46,961 nt of DNA from contig JAJVIJ010000042.1 of the NCBI GenBank assembly GCA_022072095.1, positions 1 to 46,961 of the forward strand, read 5' to 3'. Within the stretch, counting starts at the first letter, position 1. Each line of letters opens with the position of its first letter. The position numbers were made by a program, and so were the translations under genes. Below the pieces are notes generated by a model that made no database searches, was not told where the DNA came from, and worked only from the letters and a program-made list of their open reading frames with translations. Source of the DNA: Rhodocyclaceae bacterium. Lineage in GTDB: Bacteria > Pseudomonadota > Gammaproteobacteria > Burkholderiales > Rhodocyclaceae. Positions 32,570 to 41,653 of this stretch are shown here, in pieces.

Positions 32570-33334
32570 ATGCGCGCGCGTTCCCGTTCATCCCGGACAC
32601 GAGCCTGGCTGCTGGCTGTGGCGCTGCTCGCGGCCAGCGGCGCACAGGCCGGACTGTTCGATGACGACGTCGCCCGACAACGTATCGAGCAGATCCGGCA
32701 GGAGCAGAATGCCCGTCTGGACAAGCTGGAGGCGGCAAGCCGCGCCCAGCTCGAACTCGCCAACCAACTGGAAAGCCTGAAGGTCGAGCTCGCACGCCTG
32801 CGTGGCCAGCTCGAGGTGACGAGCTACGAGCTGGAGAACGCGCAGAAGCGTCAGCGTGATTTCTACGTGGACCTCGACAACCGTCTGCGCAAGCTCGAGA
32901 CCGCGGCGGTCGAACGCGAACGTGCCGGCGCGCGCGCGGAAGCGGCCAAACCCGATCCGGCGGCCGAGTCGCGCGATTTCGAAACGGCGTTGCAACTCGT
33001 CAAGACCGGCAAGTTCAAGGAGGCCAGCTCGGCCTTTTCCAGCTTCGTCCAGGCCTACCCGGAAAGCAGCTTCCTGCCCTCGGCGCACTTCTGGCGCGCC
33101 AGCAGCCTGGCCCAGAGCCGCGATTGCGATGGCGCCGCACAGGCCTATCGCATCGTGCTCGAGCGCTGGCCCGACGATGCGCGCGCGCCCGATGCACTGC
33201 TCGGCCTGTCGGGCTGCCAGCAGGAACTGAAGGATGCGAAAGCGGCGCGGCAATCGCTCGAGACGCTGGTCGCGAAGTATCCCAAGAGCGGCGCGGCCGA
33301 CATCGCCCGTCAGCGTCTGAAAAGCAAGCGTTGA
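32570..33334 (+). CDS. cpoB: Cell division coordinator CpoB (YbgF)
   Basis: Periplasmic protein coordinating peptidoglycan synthesis with Tol-Pal constriction, 254 residues. Signal peptide ([15 protein letters not shown]), then an N-terminal trimerising coiled coil (about 37-112) and a TPR domain: [58 protein letters not shown] and [19 protein letters not shown]. It begins five bases after pal and is followed by queC. Confidence 0.94.
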   Translation: MRARSRSSRTRAWLLAVALLAASGAQAGLFDDDVARQRIEQIRQEQNARLDKLEAASRAQLELANQLESLKVELARLRGQLEVTSYELENAQKRQRDFYVDLDNRLRKLETAAVERERAGARAEAAKPDPAAESRDFETALQLVKTGKFKEASSAFSSFVQAYPESSFLPSAHFWRASSLAQSRDCDGAAQAYRIVLERWPDDARAPDALLGLSGCQQELKDAKAARQSLETLVAKYPKSGAADIARQRLKSKR

Positions 33335-33344
33335 GGGTCGATCG

Positions 33345-34055
33345 GTGAGCGCACCGAGCCCGGCCGTGGTGCTGTTGTCCGGGGGGCTGGATTCAGCGAC
33401 CACGCTGGCGTGGGCACGCGGCCGGGGCTTTCGCTGCCACGCGCTGTCCATCGACTACGGCCAGCGTCACGCCGCCGAACTCGTCGCCGCGAAGCGTGTC
33501 GCGCACGCGCTGGGCGCGGTCGAGCACCGCGTCGCCCACGTCGATCTCGGCCAGTTCGGTGGCTCGGCGCTGACCGACCCCGAGATCGCCGTGCCCACCG
33601 ACGGCCCGGGGCCCGGCATCCCGATGACCTATGTACCGGCGCGCAATACCGTCATGCTGGCGCTGGCGCTCGCCTGGGCCGAGGTGCTCGGCGCACGCGA
33701 CCTGGTGATCGGCGTCAACGCCGTCGACTACTCCGGTTATCCCGATTGCCGGCCGGAATACATCGCCGCCTTCGCCCAACTCGCCCGGCTCGCGACCAGG
33801 GCCGGCGTCGACGGCGCTCGGTTCAACGTGCATGCGCCGCTGATCGCGCTGTCCAAGGCCGACATCATCCGTCTGGGCCGCGGACTGGGTGTCGATTACG
33901 CCCTCACGGTCAGCTGCTACCAGGCCGATGCGGACGGTGCCGCCTGCGGGCAGTGCGATGCCTGCCGGCTGCGGCGCGCCGGCTTCGAAGGTGCCGGGCT
34001 GCCGGACCCGACCCGTTACGCCGTCCGGGAAGCAGCGGGGCGCACCGCGCCCTAA
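33345..34055 (+). CDS. queC: 7-cyano-7-deazaguanine synthase
   Basis: Converts 7-carboxy-7-deazaguanine to preQ0 with ATP and ammonia in queuosine synthesis, 236 residues. ATP-pyrophosphatase loop [62 protein letters not shown]; zinc ligands Cys191, Cys201, Cys204, Cys207. The start is GTG 33345 with GAGGG seven bases upstream. queE, often between cpoB and queC, is missing here. Confidence 0.96.
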   Translation: MSAPSPAVVLLSGGLDSATTLAWARGRGFRCHALSIDYGQRHAAELVAAKRVAHALGAVEHRVAHVDLGQFGGSALTDPEIAVPTDGPGPGIPMTYVPARNTVMLALALAWAEVLGARDLVIGVNAVDYSGYPDCRPEYIAAFAQLARLATRAGVDGARFNVHAPLIALSKADIIRLGRGLGVDYALTVSCYQADADGAACGQCDACRLRRAGFEGAGLPDPTRYAVREAAGRTAP

Positions 34056-34063
34056 CTCCGGCC

Positions 34064-35173
34064 ATGGACGACGGTAGCGTCCATTTCACCGTTCTCGGCG
34101 CCGGTTTCCTGCTTGCGACCGGACTGGGCTGGCTCGTACACCGCAGCCATTTCTGCGCCATGGGCGGCGTGTCGGACTGGATCCACATCGGCGACAGCGG
34201 CCGATTGCGCGCCTGGCTGCTGGCCGCCGCCGTGGCGCTGGGCGCGGTGTCGTTGATGCGTCTGGCCGGTTTCATCGACCTGGAGCAGGCCACGTTTCCG
34301 CCCTATCGCGCGCCGCGCCTCGTCTGGCTCAGACATCTCCTGGGCGGGCTCGTCTTTGGCGTCGGCATGACGCTGGCCAGTGGCTGTGCGAACAGGACGC
34401 TGGTGCGGGCCGCCGCCGGCAATATGAAATCGCTCGTGGTGCTCGCGTGCATGGCGCTGACGGCCTATCTGATGGTGTGGACGCCGGCCTATGCCCGCTT
34501 CTTCGAGCCCTGGTTGCTCGTGACCGCCATCGATCTCGAAAGTCTGGGCTACCACAGCCAGGCGCTGGGCATGCTCTGGTTCGGGACCCCGGCCGCCGAC
34601 GCCTGGCTGGGCATCGGGCTGGGGCTCGCGGGCGCAGCCGTCGCACTTGCCGCAAGCGACCTGTCCGCGCACCGCGACAAATGGGCTTCCGGCCTCGGTG
34701 TCGGCCTCGTCATTGCCGCGGGCTGGGCGCTGACCGCAGGCCCTCTGGGGACCGCCTGGCGCGACTGGGCGGCATTCACCGCGGCGCCGCCTGCGCGCGT
34801 CGTCGCCCAGTCCTACACCTTCGTCAGCCCGCTCGCCGACCTGGTCCATTACCTGGGCGCCGCGCAGGATCTCGCGCGCATCAATTTCGGCATGCTCGGC
34901 ATGCTCGGCGTGATCGTCGGCGCCCATCTCGATGCGCGCGCGCGTGGCCTCGTCCGTGTCGAATGGTTCGCCGACGGCGCCGATGCCTTGCGTCACATCG
35001 TGGGCGGGCTGCTGATGGGCGTGGGCGGCGTACTGGCCATGGGCTGCACCATCGGACAGGCCGTCACCGGCGTGTCGACGCTGGCCCTGGGCGCGTTCAT
35101 CACCTTCCCCAGCCTGATCGTCGGTGCGGCCGTGACGATGAAGCTGCAATACGCCTGGCTCGAGCGCGCTTGA
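34064..35173 (+). CDS. YeeE/YedE (TsuA-like) membrane transporter
   Basis: Polytopic membrane protein of 369 residues in the YeeE/YedE family, whose TsuA members import thiosulfate. About nine or ten hydrophobic helices are visible. Three Cys sit in the positions expected for substrate-handing cysteines: HRSHFCAMGGV, LASGCANRTLVRA and LAMGCTIGQAVTGVSTLALG. It begins nine bases after queC. A TusA-like or YeeD partner gene is not adjacent, so the transported sulfur species is unproven. The longer open frame reaching back to 33410 is antisense-like overlap with queC and is ignored. Confidence 0.88.
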   Translation: MDDGSVHFTVLGAGFLLATGLGWLVHRSHFCAMGGVSDWIHIGDSGRLRAWLLAAAVALGAVSLMRLAGFIDLEQATFPPYRAPRLVWLRHLLGGLVFGVGMTLASGCANRTLVRAAAGNMKSLVVLACMALTAYLMVWTPAYARFFEPWLLVTAIDLESLGYHSQALGMLWFGTPAADAWLGIGLGLAGAAVALAASDLSAHRDKWASGLGVGLVIAAGWALTAGPLGTAWRDWAAFTAAPPARVVAQSYTFVSPLADLVHYLGAAQDLARINFGMLGMLGVIVGAHLDARARGLVRVEWFADGADALRHIVGGLLMGVGGVLAMGCTIGQAVTGVSTLALGAFITFPSLIVGAAVTMKLQYAWLERA

Positions 35174-35219
35174 GGTATTGCTCGACATGGCCCAGGCACT
35201 CCAAGACACCTGCCCCGGA

Positions 35220-35250
35220 TTGACGCCCGCACCACGGACGCTGCTATAAT
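35220..35250 (+). promoter_or_regulatory. Promoter of tRNA-Lys
   Basis: TTGACG (35220-35225) and a perfect TATAAT (35245-35250) separated by 19 bases, followed by a GC-rich discriminator (CGCGCCCC) typical of stable RNA promoters under stringent control. The long spacer makes the -35 assignment less certain than the -10. Confidence 0.65.
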
Positions 35251-35265
35251 CGCGCCCCTTCCGGT

Positions 35266-35341
35266 GGGTCGTTAGCTCAGCTGGTAGAGCAGCGGACTTT
35301 TAATCCGTTGGTCGCTGGTTCGAATCCAGCACGGCCTACCA
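35266..35341 (+). tRNA. tRNA-Lys (TTT anticodon)
   Basis: A 76-base cloverleaf with encoded CCA. D arm TAGCTCAGCTGGTAGAGCA, anticodon stem CGGAC/GTCCG-like with loop CTTTTAA (anticodon TTT at 35299-35301), T arm GCTGGTTCGAATCCAGC. The acceptor stem pairs GGGTCGT with ACGGCCT, which makes G1-U72 and U4-G69 wobbles. Position after queC is the usual gammaproteobacterial location. Confidence 0.96.
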
Positions 35342-35418
35342 AATCAAACCAGTCCCAATCCCGGCCCCAGCCAATCACGATCCCAGCCCAGTCACCGGGC
35401 GTGTTCTGGCGTTCGCCG

Positions 35419-35883
35419 CTACCGTGCCGACGCGAAACCTTGCTGCCGCCAGGCTTCGTACAGCATGATCGCCACGGCATTCGACAGGTTGATGCTGCGG
35501 CACGCGGGAAGCATGGGCAGGCGCAGATGGCGCTCGGCCGGGATGGCCGCCAGCACCGATGCCGGCAGGCCCGCCGATTCCGCCCCGAAGACAAAGGCAT
35601 CACCGGCCGCGAAGCGCGGCGTATCGTAGCGGACGCGGCCGCGCGTGGTCAGCGCGAACAGGCGCGCACCACCCAGCGCCCCTTGGCAAGCGGACCAGTC
35701 GGCGTGCACGCTGACGTCGGCGAGTTCGCGGTAATCCATGCCGGCGCGCGCCAACGCGCGATGGTCGAGGCTGAAGCCGAGCGGCTCCACCAGATGCAGG
35801 CGCGCACCGCAGTTGGCCGCAAGCCGGATCACATTGCCGGCATTGGGCGGAATCTCCGGCTGATGGAGCACGATATCGAACAC
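35419..35883 (-). CDS. trmL: tRNA (cytidine/uridine-2'-O-)-methyltransferase TrmL
   Basis: SPOUT-family enzyme that 2'-O-methylates the wobble base of tRNA-Leu isoacceptors, 154 residues, matching the 157 or so of E. coli TrmL. It starts at GTG 35883 (FDIVLHQPEIPPNAGNVIRL) and contains LHLVEPLGFSLDHRALARAG, FVFGAESAGLP and the knot motif LPMLPACRSINLSNAVAIML. It converges on tRNA-Lys and lies just downstream of rnpB on the same strand. Confidence 0.95.
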   Translation of the reverse strand: MFDIVLHQPEIPPNAGNVIRLAANCGARLHLVEPLGFSLDHRALARAGMDYRELADVSVHADWSACQGALGGARLFALTTRGRVRYDTPRFAAGDAFVFGAESAGLPASVLAAIPAERHLRLPMLPACRSINLSNAVAIMLYEAWRQQGFASAR

Positions 35884-35997
35884 GATCCAGTCCCGGTGGA
35901 GACACCCCGGCGCATCCCGTCGCGCCCGAATCGGACCCGGCACGGGCGCCAGCGACACCGGGCCGGCACGCGACGCCAAGGGGCATCGAAGTTCATG

Positions 35998-36366
35998 GTG
36001 GAAGCCCGCCTGTAAGCCGGGTTCTGTCGTGGGCAGCCATTCATCTGGGCCCACCGTCGCCGGTGGGCTCTAGCAGCCTACCCGGAAGCGGCGCGAGCCA
36101 CGCCATGGCTTCCCTATTTGGCCTTGCCCCGGATGGGGGTTACCGTGCCGTCCGTGTTGCCACGTCCGCGGTGGGCTCTTACCCCACCGTTTCACCCTTG
36201 CCTGTACCCGCTGACGCGGGTCATCGGCGGTCTGCTCTCTGTTGCCCTGTCCGTCGCCTTGGGTCTTGCGACTTGCTGCGCCCGGCCGTTAGCCGGCATC
36301 CTGCTCTGTGGGGCCCGGACTTTCCTCCATGCCTGAAGGCACAGCGGCTGCCCGGCGGACTTCCTC
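35998..36366 (-). ncRNA. rnpB: RNase P RNA (type A, M1-like)
   Basis: Catalytic RNA of RNase P, about 369 bases on the minus strand. The 5' conserved block contains GAGGAAAGUCCGGGC and CAGAGCAGGAUGCC-like sequence; the 3' block contains AGAUGAAUGGCUGCCCACGA and ACAGAACCCGGCUUACAG. P1 is formed by GGAAGUCCGCC at the 5' end with GGCGGGCUUCC at the 3' end. Ends are set from P1 and the promoter and may be off by a few bases. Confidence 0.95.
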
Positions 36367-36370
36367 GGCC

Positions 36371-36400
36371 ATTGTAGAGCAGTGCGCAGCGTTTTCCCAA
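36371..36400 (-). promoter_or_regulatory. rnpB promoter
   Basis: On the minus strand TTGGGA (36395-36400) and TACAAT (36371-36376) are 18 bases apart, and the -10 lies about six bases before the predicted 5' end of the RNase P RNA. It sits between the DUF3025 stop and rnpB, so rnpB has its own promoter. Confidence 0.7.
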
Positions 36401-36413
36401 CTCTCTCGGGGAA

Positions 36414-37280
36414 TCACCCGCGACCGTCGGGCACTGCACACGCGTTCCCGCCAGGACCCATGCGGCTCGGACGAAACTGGCGCGTGTCGTCGAAATATTC
36501 CGGCTGGCGATTGGCCTCGGTCATGCCGGGCAAGGCCAGCACCGGCAGGGCTTGCAAACCGCGCGACGACAGTCGCCGCCGCCGGGCAAGGATGCGCGCC
36601 AGTCGGACATCGGCATGACGCATGAGGGCTGCGGCCGGCCAGGCGAGCCGGTCGGGGCGGCATCGAAGAAACACGGCCTTGCCACACAGCCCGAAGAAGG
36701 GCTGGCGCAATTTGTCCAGCAGCGCGTGCCCGAACACGATCACGCGCACGCCCGCCTCCCATTCGACGCGCCGCGCCCAGAACACCTCGCGCCACCGATG
36801 CGCGCGCAGCGCCCCGACGAGCCCGGGCGCTGCATGCAGGACGACAATGCCGTCCTCGTCGAAATGCGTGAGCGCGTCGCGGACCGGGCCACGCGCGCCG
36901 ACCGCCGTCGCGGCTTCGACATGACGGGCATTCAACGCCGCCTTGGTCAGCGGAAAGGCGTGCCAGACCAGGGCGTTGAACAGGTCGTGCCAGCAGTGCG
37001 GGCGCGTGGCCACCGCGCCGAAGCGCGCGATGCGGGTTTCGTAAGCGAGCGCGTCATCGGCTGGCGCGCAGAAATGGATCACCTGCCCCTGATGGGTGCG
37101 CGGCCGGCCGGAGCGCGCCAGCGCGTGGTCGAGCCGGGTCGGGTCGGCGAGGCACTCGGGTGGCAACTCGTCGAGCCAGCCCAGCCAGGGCCGGAACAGC
37201 GGGTGGTCCGGCAGACCACCGGCGAGCGACGGGGTCGGTGGCAGCGCCCGGGCGCAGGCCGCGTCATCGACGGGCATCAT
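36414..37280 (-). CDS. DUF3025 family protein
   Basis: Conserved protein of 288 residues, DUF3025. Family signature region: YETRIARFGAVATRPHCWHD then LFNALVWHAFPLTKAALNAR, followed by RDALTHFDEDGIVVLHAAP and VIVFGHALLDKL. There is no signal peptide or membrane segment. Function is unknown; the His/Asp-rich WHDLFNALVW core could be a metal site, but this is speculative. It follows the lipoprotein gene by 21 bases and precedes rnpB. Confidence 0.85.
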   Translation of the reverse strand: MMPVDDAACARALPPTPSLAGGLPDHPLFRPWLGWLDELPPECLADPTRLDHALARSGRPRTHQGQVIHFCAPADDALAYETRIARFGAVATRPHCWHDLFNALVWHAFPLTKAALNARHVEAATAVGARGPVRDALTHFDEDGIVVLHAAPGLVGALRAHRWREVFWARRVEWEAGVRVIVFGHALLDKLRQPFFGLCGKAVFLRCRPDRLAWPAAALMRHADVRLARILARRRRLSSRGLQALPVLALPGMTEANRQPEYFDDTRQFRPSRMGPGGNACAVPDGRG

Positions 37281-37301
37281 GCCGCCTGAGCGCTGTACCG
37301 T

Positions 37302-37814
37302 TCATGGCCGGGCGATGGAGCCACTGCTCATCGGCCCCTTGCCTCGCCCGTCCGCAGCTGTACCCGTCGCCGGCTGGGTGGCCGCCTCGGCGAGGTAGCG
37401 AAACGGGGCACCGTCGATGCTCGCAAAGCGCCCCAGAGCGGGACCGAGTCCGGCAGGCGCCGCCGACAGCGGCTGCAAGGCGCAGGCCCCGGTATCGATG
37501 CGATACCAGTTCGGGCCCTGATTCAGCACGAACACGCGCTCGGCGTCACCGCGATAGAGCCGCAGGTCGCCACGGCCGGTCGCGACCGGCTGCAGCGCGT
37601 GTCGGCGCTGACAGTCCGGGAAGCGCGCGACGACGATCGAGGTTTCGTAACGCGCACTCCAGGGCCAGGGCCGCTCGCGGAACACGGTCAGCGCGTGGTC
37701 CCGCCCGTCGATCATGTAAGACGCCGCTTCGCTCTCGCAACCGGTCAGCGACAGCGCACAGAGCGCCAGGCCTAGCGAGACCACGACGCGAGCACCGGCC
37801 CGATTCAGTTCCAT
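37302..37814 (-). CDS. Putative lipoprotein of unknown function
   Basis: Predicted lipoprotein of 170 residues from ATG 37814. The signal peptide VVVSLGLALCALSLTGC ends in the lipobox LTGC with Cys26. The mature part has no domain I recognise; it contains FRERPWPWSARYETSIVVAR and PDCQRRHALQPV, and three Cys in the mature chain. It starts 10 bases after the pyrC stop and is followed by the DUF3025 gene, so the three are likely co-transcribed. Confidence 0.72.
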   Translation of the reverse strand: MELNRAGARVVVSLGLALCALSLTGCESEAASYMIDGRDHALTVFRERPWPWSARYETSIVVARFPDCQRRHALQPVATGRGDLRLYRGDAERVFVLNQGPNWYRIDTGACALQPLSAAPAGLGPALGRFASIDGAPFRYLAEAATQPATGTAADGRGKGPMSSGSIARP

Positions 37815-37824
37815 GGCGACCCCG

Positions 37825-38871
37825 TCATGCCTCGAGCGTCCAGGCGACCGTGCCACCGGCGCGCAAGGGCACAAGCGGATCGTCGGTCAGATAAGGGAAT
37901 TGCGGCGGCACCTCGGTCGCGCGCTCGACCAGACGGATCGATTCGGCATTGCGTGGCAATCGGTAGAAATCGGCGCCGAAATGGCTCGCAAAAGCTTCGA
38001 GCCGATCGAGCTGGCCGACGGCATCGAAGGCCTCGGCATACAACTCGATGCCGGCGTGCGCCGTGTAGCAGCCGGCGCAGCCGCAGGCCGCTTCCTTGGC
38101 ATGCCGTGCATGGGGGGCGGAATCGGTGCCCAGGAAAAACTTCGGGTTGCCGGAAGTCGCGGCTTCGAGCAAGGCGCGCCGGTGCCGTTCGCGCTTCAGC
38201 ACCGGCAGGCAATAGTGATGCGGCCGGATGCCGCCCTGAAACAAGGCGTTCCGGTTGAGCAGCAGGTGATGGGCGGTCAAGGTCGCGGCCACGCCGGGGC
38301 CGGCCGCGCGCACGAAATCCACCCCCTGTTCGGTGGTCACGTGTTCGAGCACGACGCGCAGGTGCGGAAAGCGGGTCAGGAGCGGCGCCAGCACCCGATC
38401 CAGGAAGACCGCTTCGCGATCGAACACATCCACCTCTGCATCGGTCACTTCTCCATGCACGAGCAGCGGCAAGCCCCGCTCGGCCATCACCGCGAGCACG
38501 TCGAAGCAGTGCGCGATATCCGTCACGCCGCGCTCCGCATGCGTCGTCGCACCCGCGGGATAGAGCTTCAGTGCATGCACGACGCCACTCGCGCACGCGG
38601 CCTCGATCTCGGCGGGCCGGGTATGGTCGGTCAGATAGAGCGTCATCAACGGCTCGAAGGCCGTCGACACGCCGCACTTGCCCAATGCCTCGATGATGCG
38701 CGCGCGGTAGGCGAGCGCCTGCGCAACCGTCGTGATCGGCGGGTCCAGATTGGGCATGACGATGGCGCGCGCGAAGCGACGGGCGGTATCGCCGATCACG
38801 GCGGCCAGCGCCGGGCCGTCACGCAGGTGCAAATGCCAGTCGTCCGGGCGGGACAGTGTCAGCGTGCGCAT
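37825..38871 (-). CDS. pyrC: Dihydroorotase (class II, PyrC)
   Basis: Zinc enzyme that cyclises carbamoyl-aspartate to dihydroorotate in pyrimidine synthesis, 348 residues, the E. coli PyrC length. RPDDWHLHLRDG holds the metal His13/His15; ALKLYPAGATTHAERGV has the carbamylated Lys; LLVHGEVTD, VLEHVTTEQG and FFLGTDSAPHARHAKE supply the remaining His and Asp ligands. The ATG at 38871 is chosen by homology; the frame extends upstream to 38997 without pyrC features. TACAAT at 38898-38903 is a likely -10, giving a leader of about 20 bases. Confidence 0.97.
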   Translation of the reverse strand: MRTLTLSRPDDWHLHLRDGPALAAVIGDTARRFARAIVMPNLDPPITTVAQALAYRARIIEALGKCGVSTAFEPLMTLYLTDHTRPAEIEAACASGVVHALKLYPAGATTHAERGVTDIAHCFDVLAVMAERGLPLLVHGEVTDAEVDVFDREAVFLDRVLAPLLTRFPHLRVVLEHVTTEQGVDFVRAAGPGVAATLTAHHLLLNRNALFQGGIRPHHYCLPVLKRERHRRALLEAATSGNPKFFLGTDSAPHARHAKEAACGCAGCYTAHAGIELYAEAFDAVGQLDRLEAFASHFGADFYRLPRNAESIRLVERATEVPPQFPYLTDDPLVPLRAGGTVAWTLEA

Positions 38872-39016
38872 GGGGATTCGACTCGTTCGGTGTACGGATT
38901 GTAGCCGCGGAAAGACGCGTGGCCGCGCGGCGCGCCGATTGACAAACGTCGTGACCGAATTGATGCGGGTTTCGGACGAGTGATGACGAGTTTTCATTGG
39001 TGGTCATGGTAGCCCC

Positions 39017-40159
39017 CTAACAAGCCTTGGCAATCAGCGCGCGGATGTCTTCGACGCGCCATGCCGTCACGCGAGGGCCGGGTTTCACCGGCTTGGGGAA
39101 GCGCCCGCCTTTGACACCATCCCACCAGCAGGTTTTCTTGGCGGGGATGAGGGGAGGCAGGCCCGTCTTCGGATCGCCGATGATCTGCGGCAGGCGAAGG
39201 AAGCCGGTTTCGGGAAGGCGCGGGGTGTTGTGCTCAGCGGTCATGTCGGCCCATTGCTGCATCATCCTGGCGCGGTCGGCCAGATGCTCGGCGTGGTTGT
39301 AGGTGCGCCGTACCGCATTGGGTTCGGCGTGCGCCAACTGGCGCTCGATCCAATCAGCCGTGTAACCCATCTCGTTCAGGCGCGTGCCGCCCGTTGTCCG
39401 GGTGGCATGGGGACTGTATTTGCCCGCCCAGACGAGGACATTCAGCGCCTGACGGAACGATGCCGTCGCCATCGGCTTCGTCTTGCTGTCCCGATGCGGG
39501 AACAGATGGGCATGGCGACCGGTCAGGCCATGCAGCGCCCGCAGCATTTCCACGGCCTGCGTGGGCAGAGGGACGACTGCTCTCTGCGCATTTTGATGCG
39601 ACCGGCAGGAATGCACCAGATCGCCGCATCCAGATCGAATTCATCCCATTTCGCGTCGACGGCTTCGCGCCACTGATGCACGGGATTGGCATCGACGCGC
39701 AAGGTCTCGGCGGCCAACTCGAACATGCCGAACAGGGTGCGCTTGGCTTCATCCATGACGGTACGCCGTCTTTCTCGGCGGCCTTATTGGGAATGCCGAG
39801 GATGACCGGAGGCGTGACCTGCTTCACCGGCAACTCACCAATGGTGGGGAACACGACTCGGTGCCCTGCTTCACCAGCGCCCGCGCCCTGGTGCGCTCCT
39901 CCCGTGCGTCGGCCAGCGTTAAGCGCCTGTCGTCCCGCCGAGCCTTGGCTTCCTTCGGGGTATCGCCGGCGGGTGCGCTGGCATAGTCGCCGATGGCAAA
40001 GACGCTTTCCTTGATCTTGCCGTCTTCGCGCAACTCGAAGCGATAGCGCCATGCCTTGACGCCGCTGAGCTTGATTTCCAGATACAGCCCCTTGCTGTCC
40101 TTCAGCTTGTAGGGCTTGTCCTTGGGTTTGGCATTGCGGCATTGGGTGTCGTTCAACAT
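39017..40159 (-). pseudogene. Degenerate P4-type tyrosine integrase with AlpA-like C-terminal extension
   Basis: Pieces of one integrase are spread over different frames. The N-terminal arm-binding DUF4102 domain (DSKGLYLEIKLSGVKAWRYR) occupies 40159 to about 39850; a middle piece (FPTIGELPVKQVTPPVILG) is in another frame; 39756 to about 39585 gives LFGMFELAAETLRVDANPVH; the catalytic part (PLPTQAVEMLRALHGLTGRH, SPHATRTTGGTRLNEMGYT, RRTYNHAEHLADRARMMQQW with the nucleophilic Tyr) is in a third frame down to 39017. At least two frameshifts and a deletion of some 40-50 codons before the middle piece inactivate it. Downstream in the same frame is an AlpA/excisionase-like module (GFLRLPQIIGDPKTGLPPLI, VTAWRVEDIRALIAK). 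GGAG precedes the ATG at 40159. Confidence 0.88.
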
Positions 40160-40180
40160 GGCAGATCTCCGGGTTCAAGT

Positions 40181-40243
40181 CATACCCGATTCGCTCCACC
40201 CCGGTTTTGACTCCATACCCAGTATCGCACCCAGTTGATACCC
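40181..40243 (-). repeat. GGGTAT repeats upstream of the integrase remnant
   Basis: On the minus strand GGGTAT occurs three times (40238-40243, 40215-40220, 40182-40187) with a degenerate GGGTGC between the first two. The spacing and position just upstream of an integrase start suggest arm-type integrase binding sites or an autoregulatory operator. Confidence 0.45.
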
Positions 40244-40351
40244 GGCTGACAACGGCAACAATCGGACGATTACGACTGAATATCTATGGCAATACGTTGA
40301 TTGTCATCGATATTATTGCCCGCATTGGTTCGCTGAAATCCGAAATACCGT

Positions 40352-41446
40352 CTAGACGTTGAACAGGAAGTTCATCACGTCGCCATCCTTGACGACGTAG
40401 TCCTTGCCTTCGGCGCGCATCTTTCCGGCTTCCTTGGCGCCGTGCTCGCCCTTGCAGGCGATGAAATCGTCGAAGGTGATGGTCTGCGCGCGGATGAAGC
40501 CGCGTTCGAAATCGGTGTGGATCACGCCGGCCGCCTGCGGCGCGGTGTCGCCGGCGTGGATGGTCCAGGCACGGACTTCCTTGACGCCGGCGGTGAAGTA
40601 GGTTTGCAGGCCCAGCAGCTTGTAGGCGGCGCGGATCAGGCGGTTGAGGCCGGGTTCGTCCAGCCCCATGTCGGCGAGGAACAGCTGCTTTTCGTCGTCG
40701 GCGAGGTCGGCGATCTCGGCTTCGATGGCGGCGCACAGCGCGACCACCTCGGCGCCTTCGGCCGCGGCGTGTTTCTTCACGGCCTCGAGATGCGGGTTGT
40801 CTGCAAAGCCGCCCTCCTTGACGTTGGCGACATACAGCACCGGCTTGGCGGTGATCAGGAAGAACTGGCGCAGATTGCCGCGCTCTTCCTTCGAAAGATC
40901 GAGCGCGCGCACCGGCCTGGCCTCGTTCAGTTGCCGCTGGCACTTCTCCAGCACGTCGACCAGCAGCCTGGCTTCCTTGTCGCCGCCGGCCCTCGCCTGC
41001 TTGGCATAGCGCGTCAGCGCCTTGTCGACGGTGGCGAGATCGGCCAGGCACAGTTCGGTATCGATGACCTCGATGTCGCGGATCGGATCGACGCCACCGG
41101 AAACATGCACCACGTTGGCATCATCGAAACAGCGCACGACATGCACGATGGCGTCGGTCTCGCGGATGTTGGCGAGAAACTGGTTGCCCAGGCCCTCACC
41201 CTTGCTGGCGCCGGCCACCAGCCCGGCGATGTCGACGAACTCGACGATGGCCGGCTGGATCTTCTGCGGCTTGACGATCACCGCCAGTTGCGCCAGGCGC
41301 GGATCCGGCACCTCGACGATGCCGATATTGGGTTCGATGGTGCAGAAGGGATAGTTTTCCGCGGCGATGCCGGATTTGGTCAGGGCGTTGAACAGGGTGG
41401 ACTTGCCGACATTGGGCAGGCCGACGATGCCGCAGCGGAGGCTCAT
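40352..41446 (-). CDS. ychF: Ribosome-associated GTPase/ATPase YchF
   Basis: Obg-family P-loop NTPase (prefers ATP), 364 residues. G1 [16 protein letters not shown]3 [18 protein letters not shown], and the C-terminal TGS-like domain [20 protein letters not shown] with [20 protein letters not shown] and the terminal DVMNFLFNV. Function lies in translation and stress responses. pth, its usual upstream neighbour, is not present; a nitronate monooxygenase gene is. The integrase remnant ends the region on its 3' side. Confidence 0.97.
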   Translation of the reverse strand: MSLRCGIVGLPNVGKSTLFNALTKSGIAAENYPFCTIEPNIGIVEVPDPRLAQLAVIVKPQKIQPAIVEFVDIAGLVAGASKGEGLGNQFLANIRETDAIVHVVRCFDDANVVHVSGGVDPIRDIEVIDTELCLADLATVDKALTRYAKQARAGGDKEARLLVDVLEKCQRQLNEARPVRALDLSKEERGNLRQFFLITAKPVLYVANVKEGGFADNPHLEAVKKHAAAEGAEVVALCAAIEAEIADLADDEKQLFLADMGLDEPGLNRLIRAAYKLLGLQTYFTAGVKEVRAWTIHAGDTAPQAAGVIHTDFERGFIRAQTITFDDFIACKGEHGAKEAGKMRAEGKDYVVKDGDVMNFLFNV

Positions 41447-41538
41447 GCTTATCCTTTGAGAGTCGATGCACTATCGAACGCATTGCAAACGCACGGCCAG
41501 GCCCACGTGCGCATTCGCCGTGGCCCGACAGGCCGGAC

Positions 41539-41566
41539 GGGGCCGGGCCGATCACGGCCCGGCCCC
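41539..41566 (-). terminator. Perfect 12-base GC hairpin between the NMO gene and ychF
   Basis: GGGGCCGGGCCG and CGGCCCGGCCCC are exact inverted repeats around a four-base loop. It lies about 90 bases past the stop of the upstream gene and about 90 bases before ychF. There is no T-tract on either side, so it may be an RNA-stabilising or pausing structure rather than an intrinsic terminator. Confidence 0.5.
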
Positions 41567-41653
41567 GCGCTGACGCGACCAAACCGGAGCGTCCGCTCAC
41601 GGTCTTGCGATGAAGGCGGCGATTGTAACCGCCGGCCTACCCCGTCCCGTACT

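Noticed and set aside
33335-33344. preQ1 riboswitch before queC
   Set aside because: Only ten bases separate cpoB and queC; there is no room for an aptamer.
35342-40351. tRNA-Lys as attachment site of the integrase element
   Set aside because: About 4 kb of ordinary core genes (trmL, rnpB, pyrC) lie between, and no repeat of the tRNA 3' end was noticed near the integrase.
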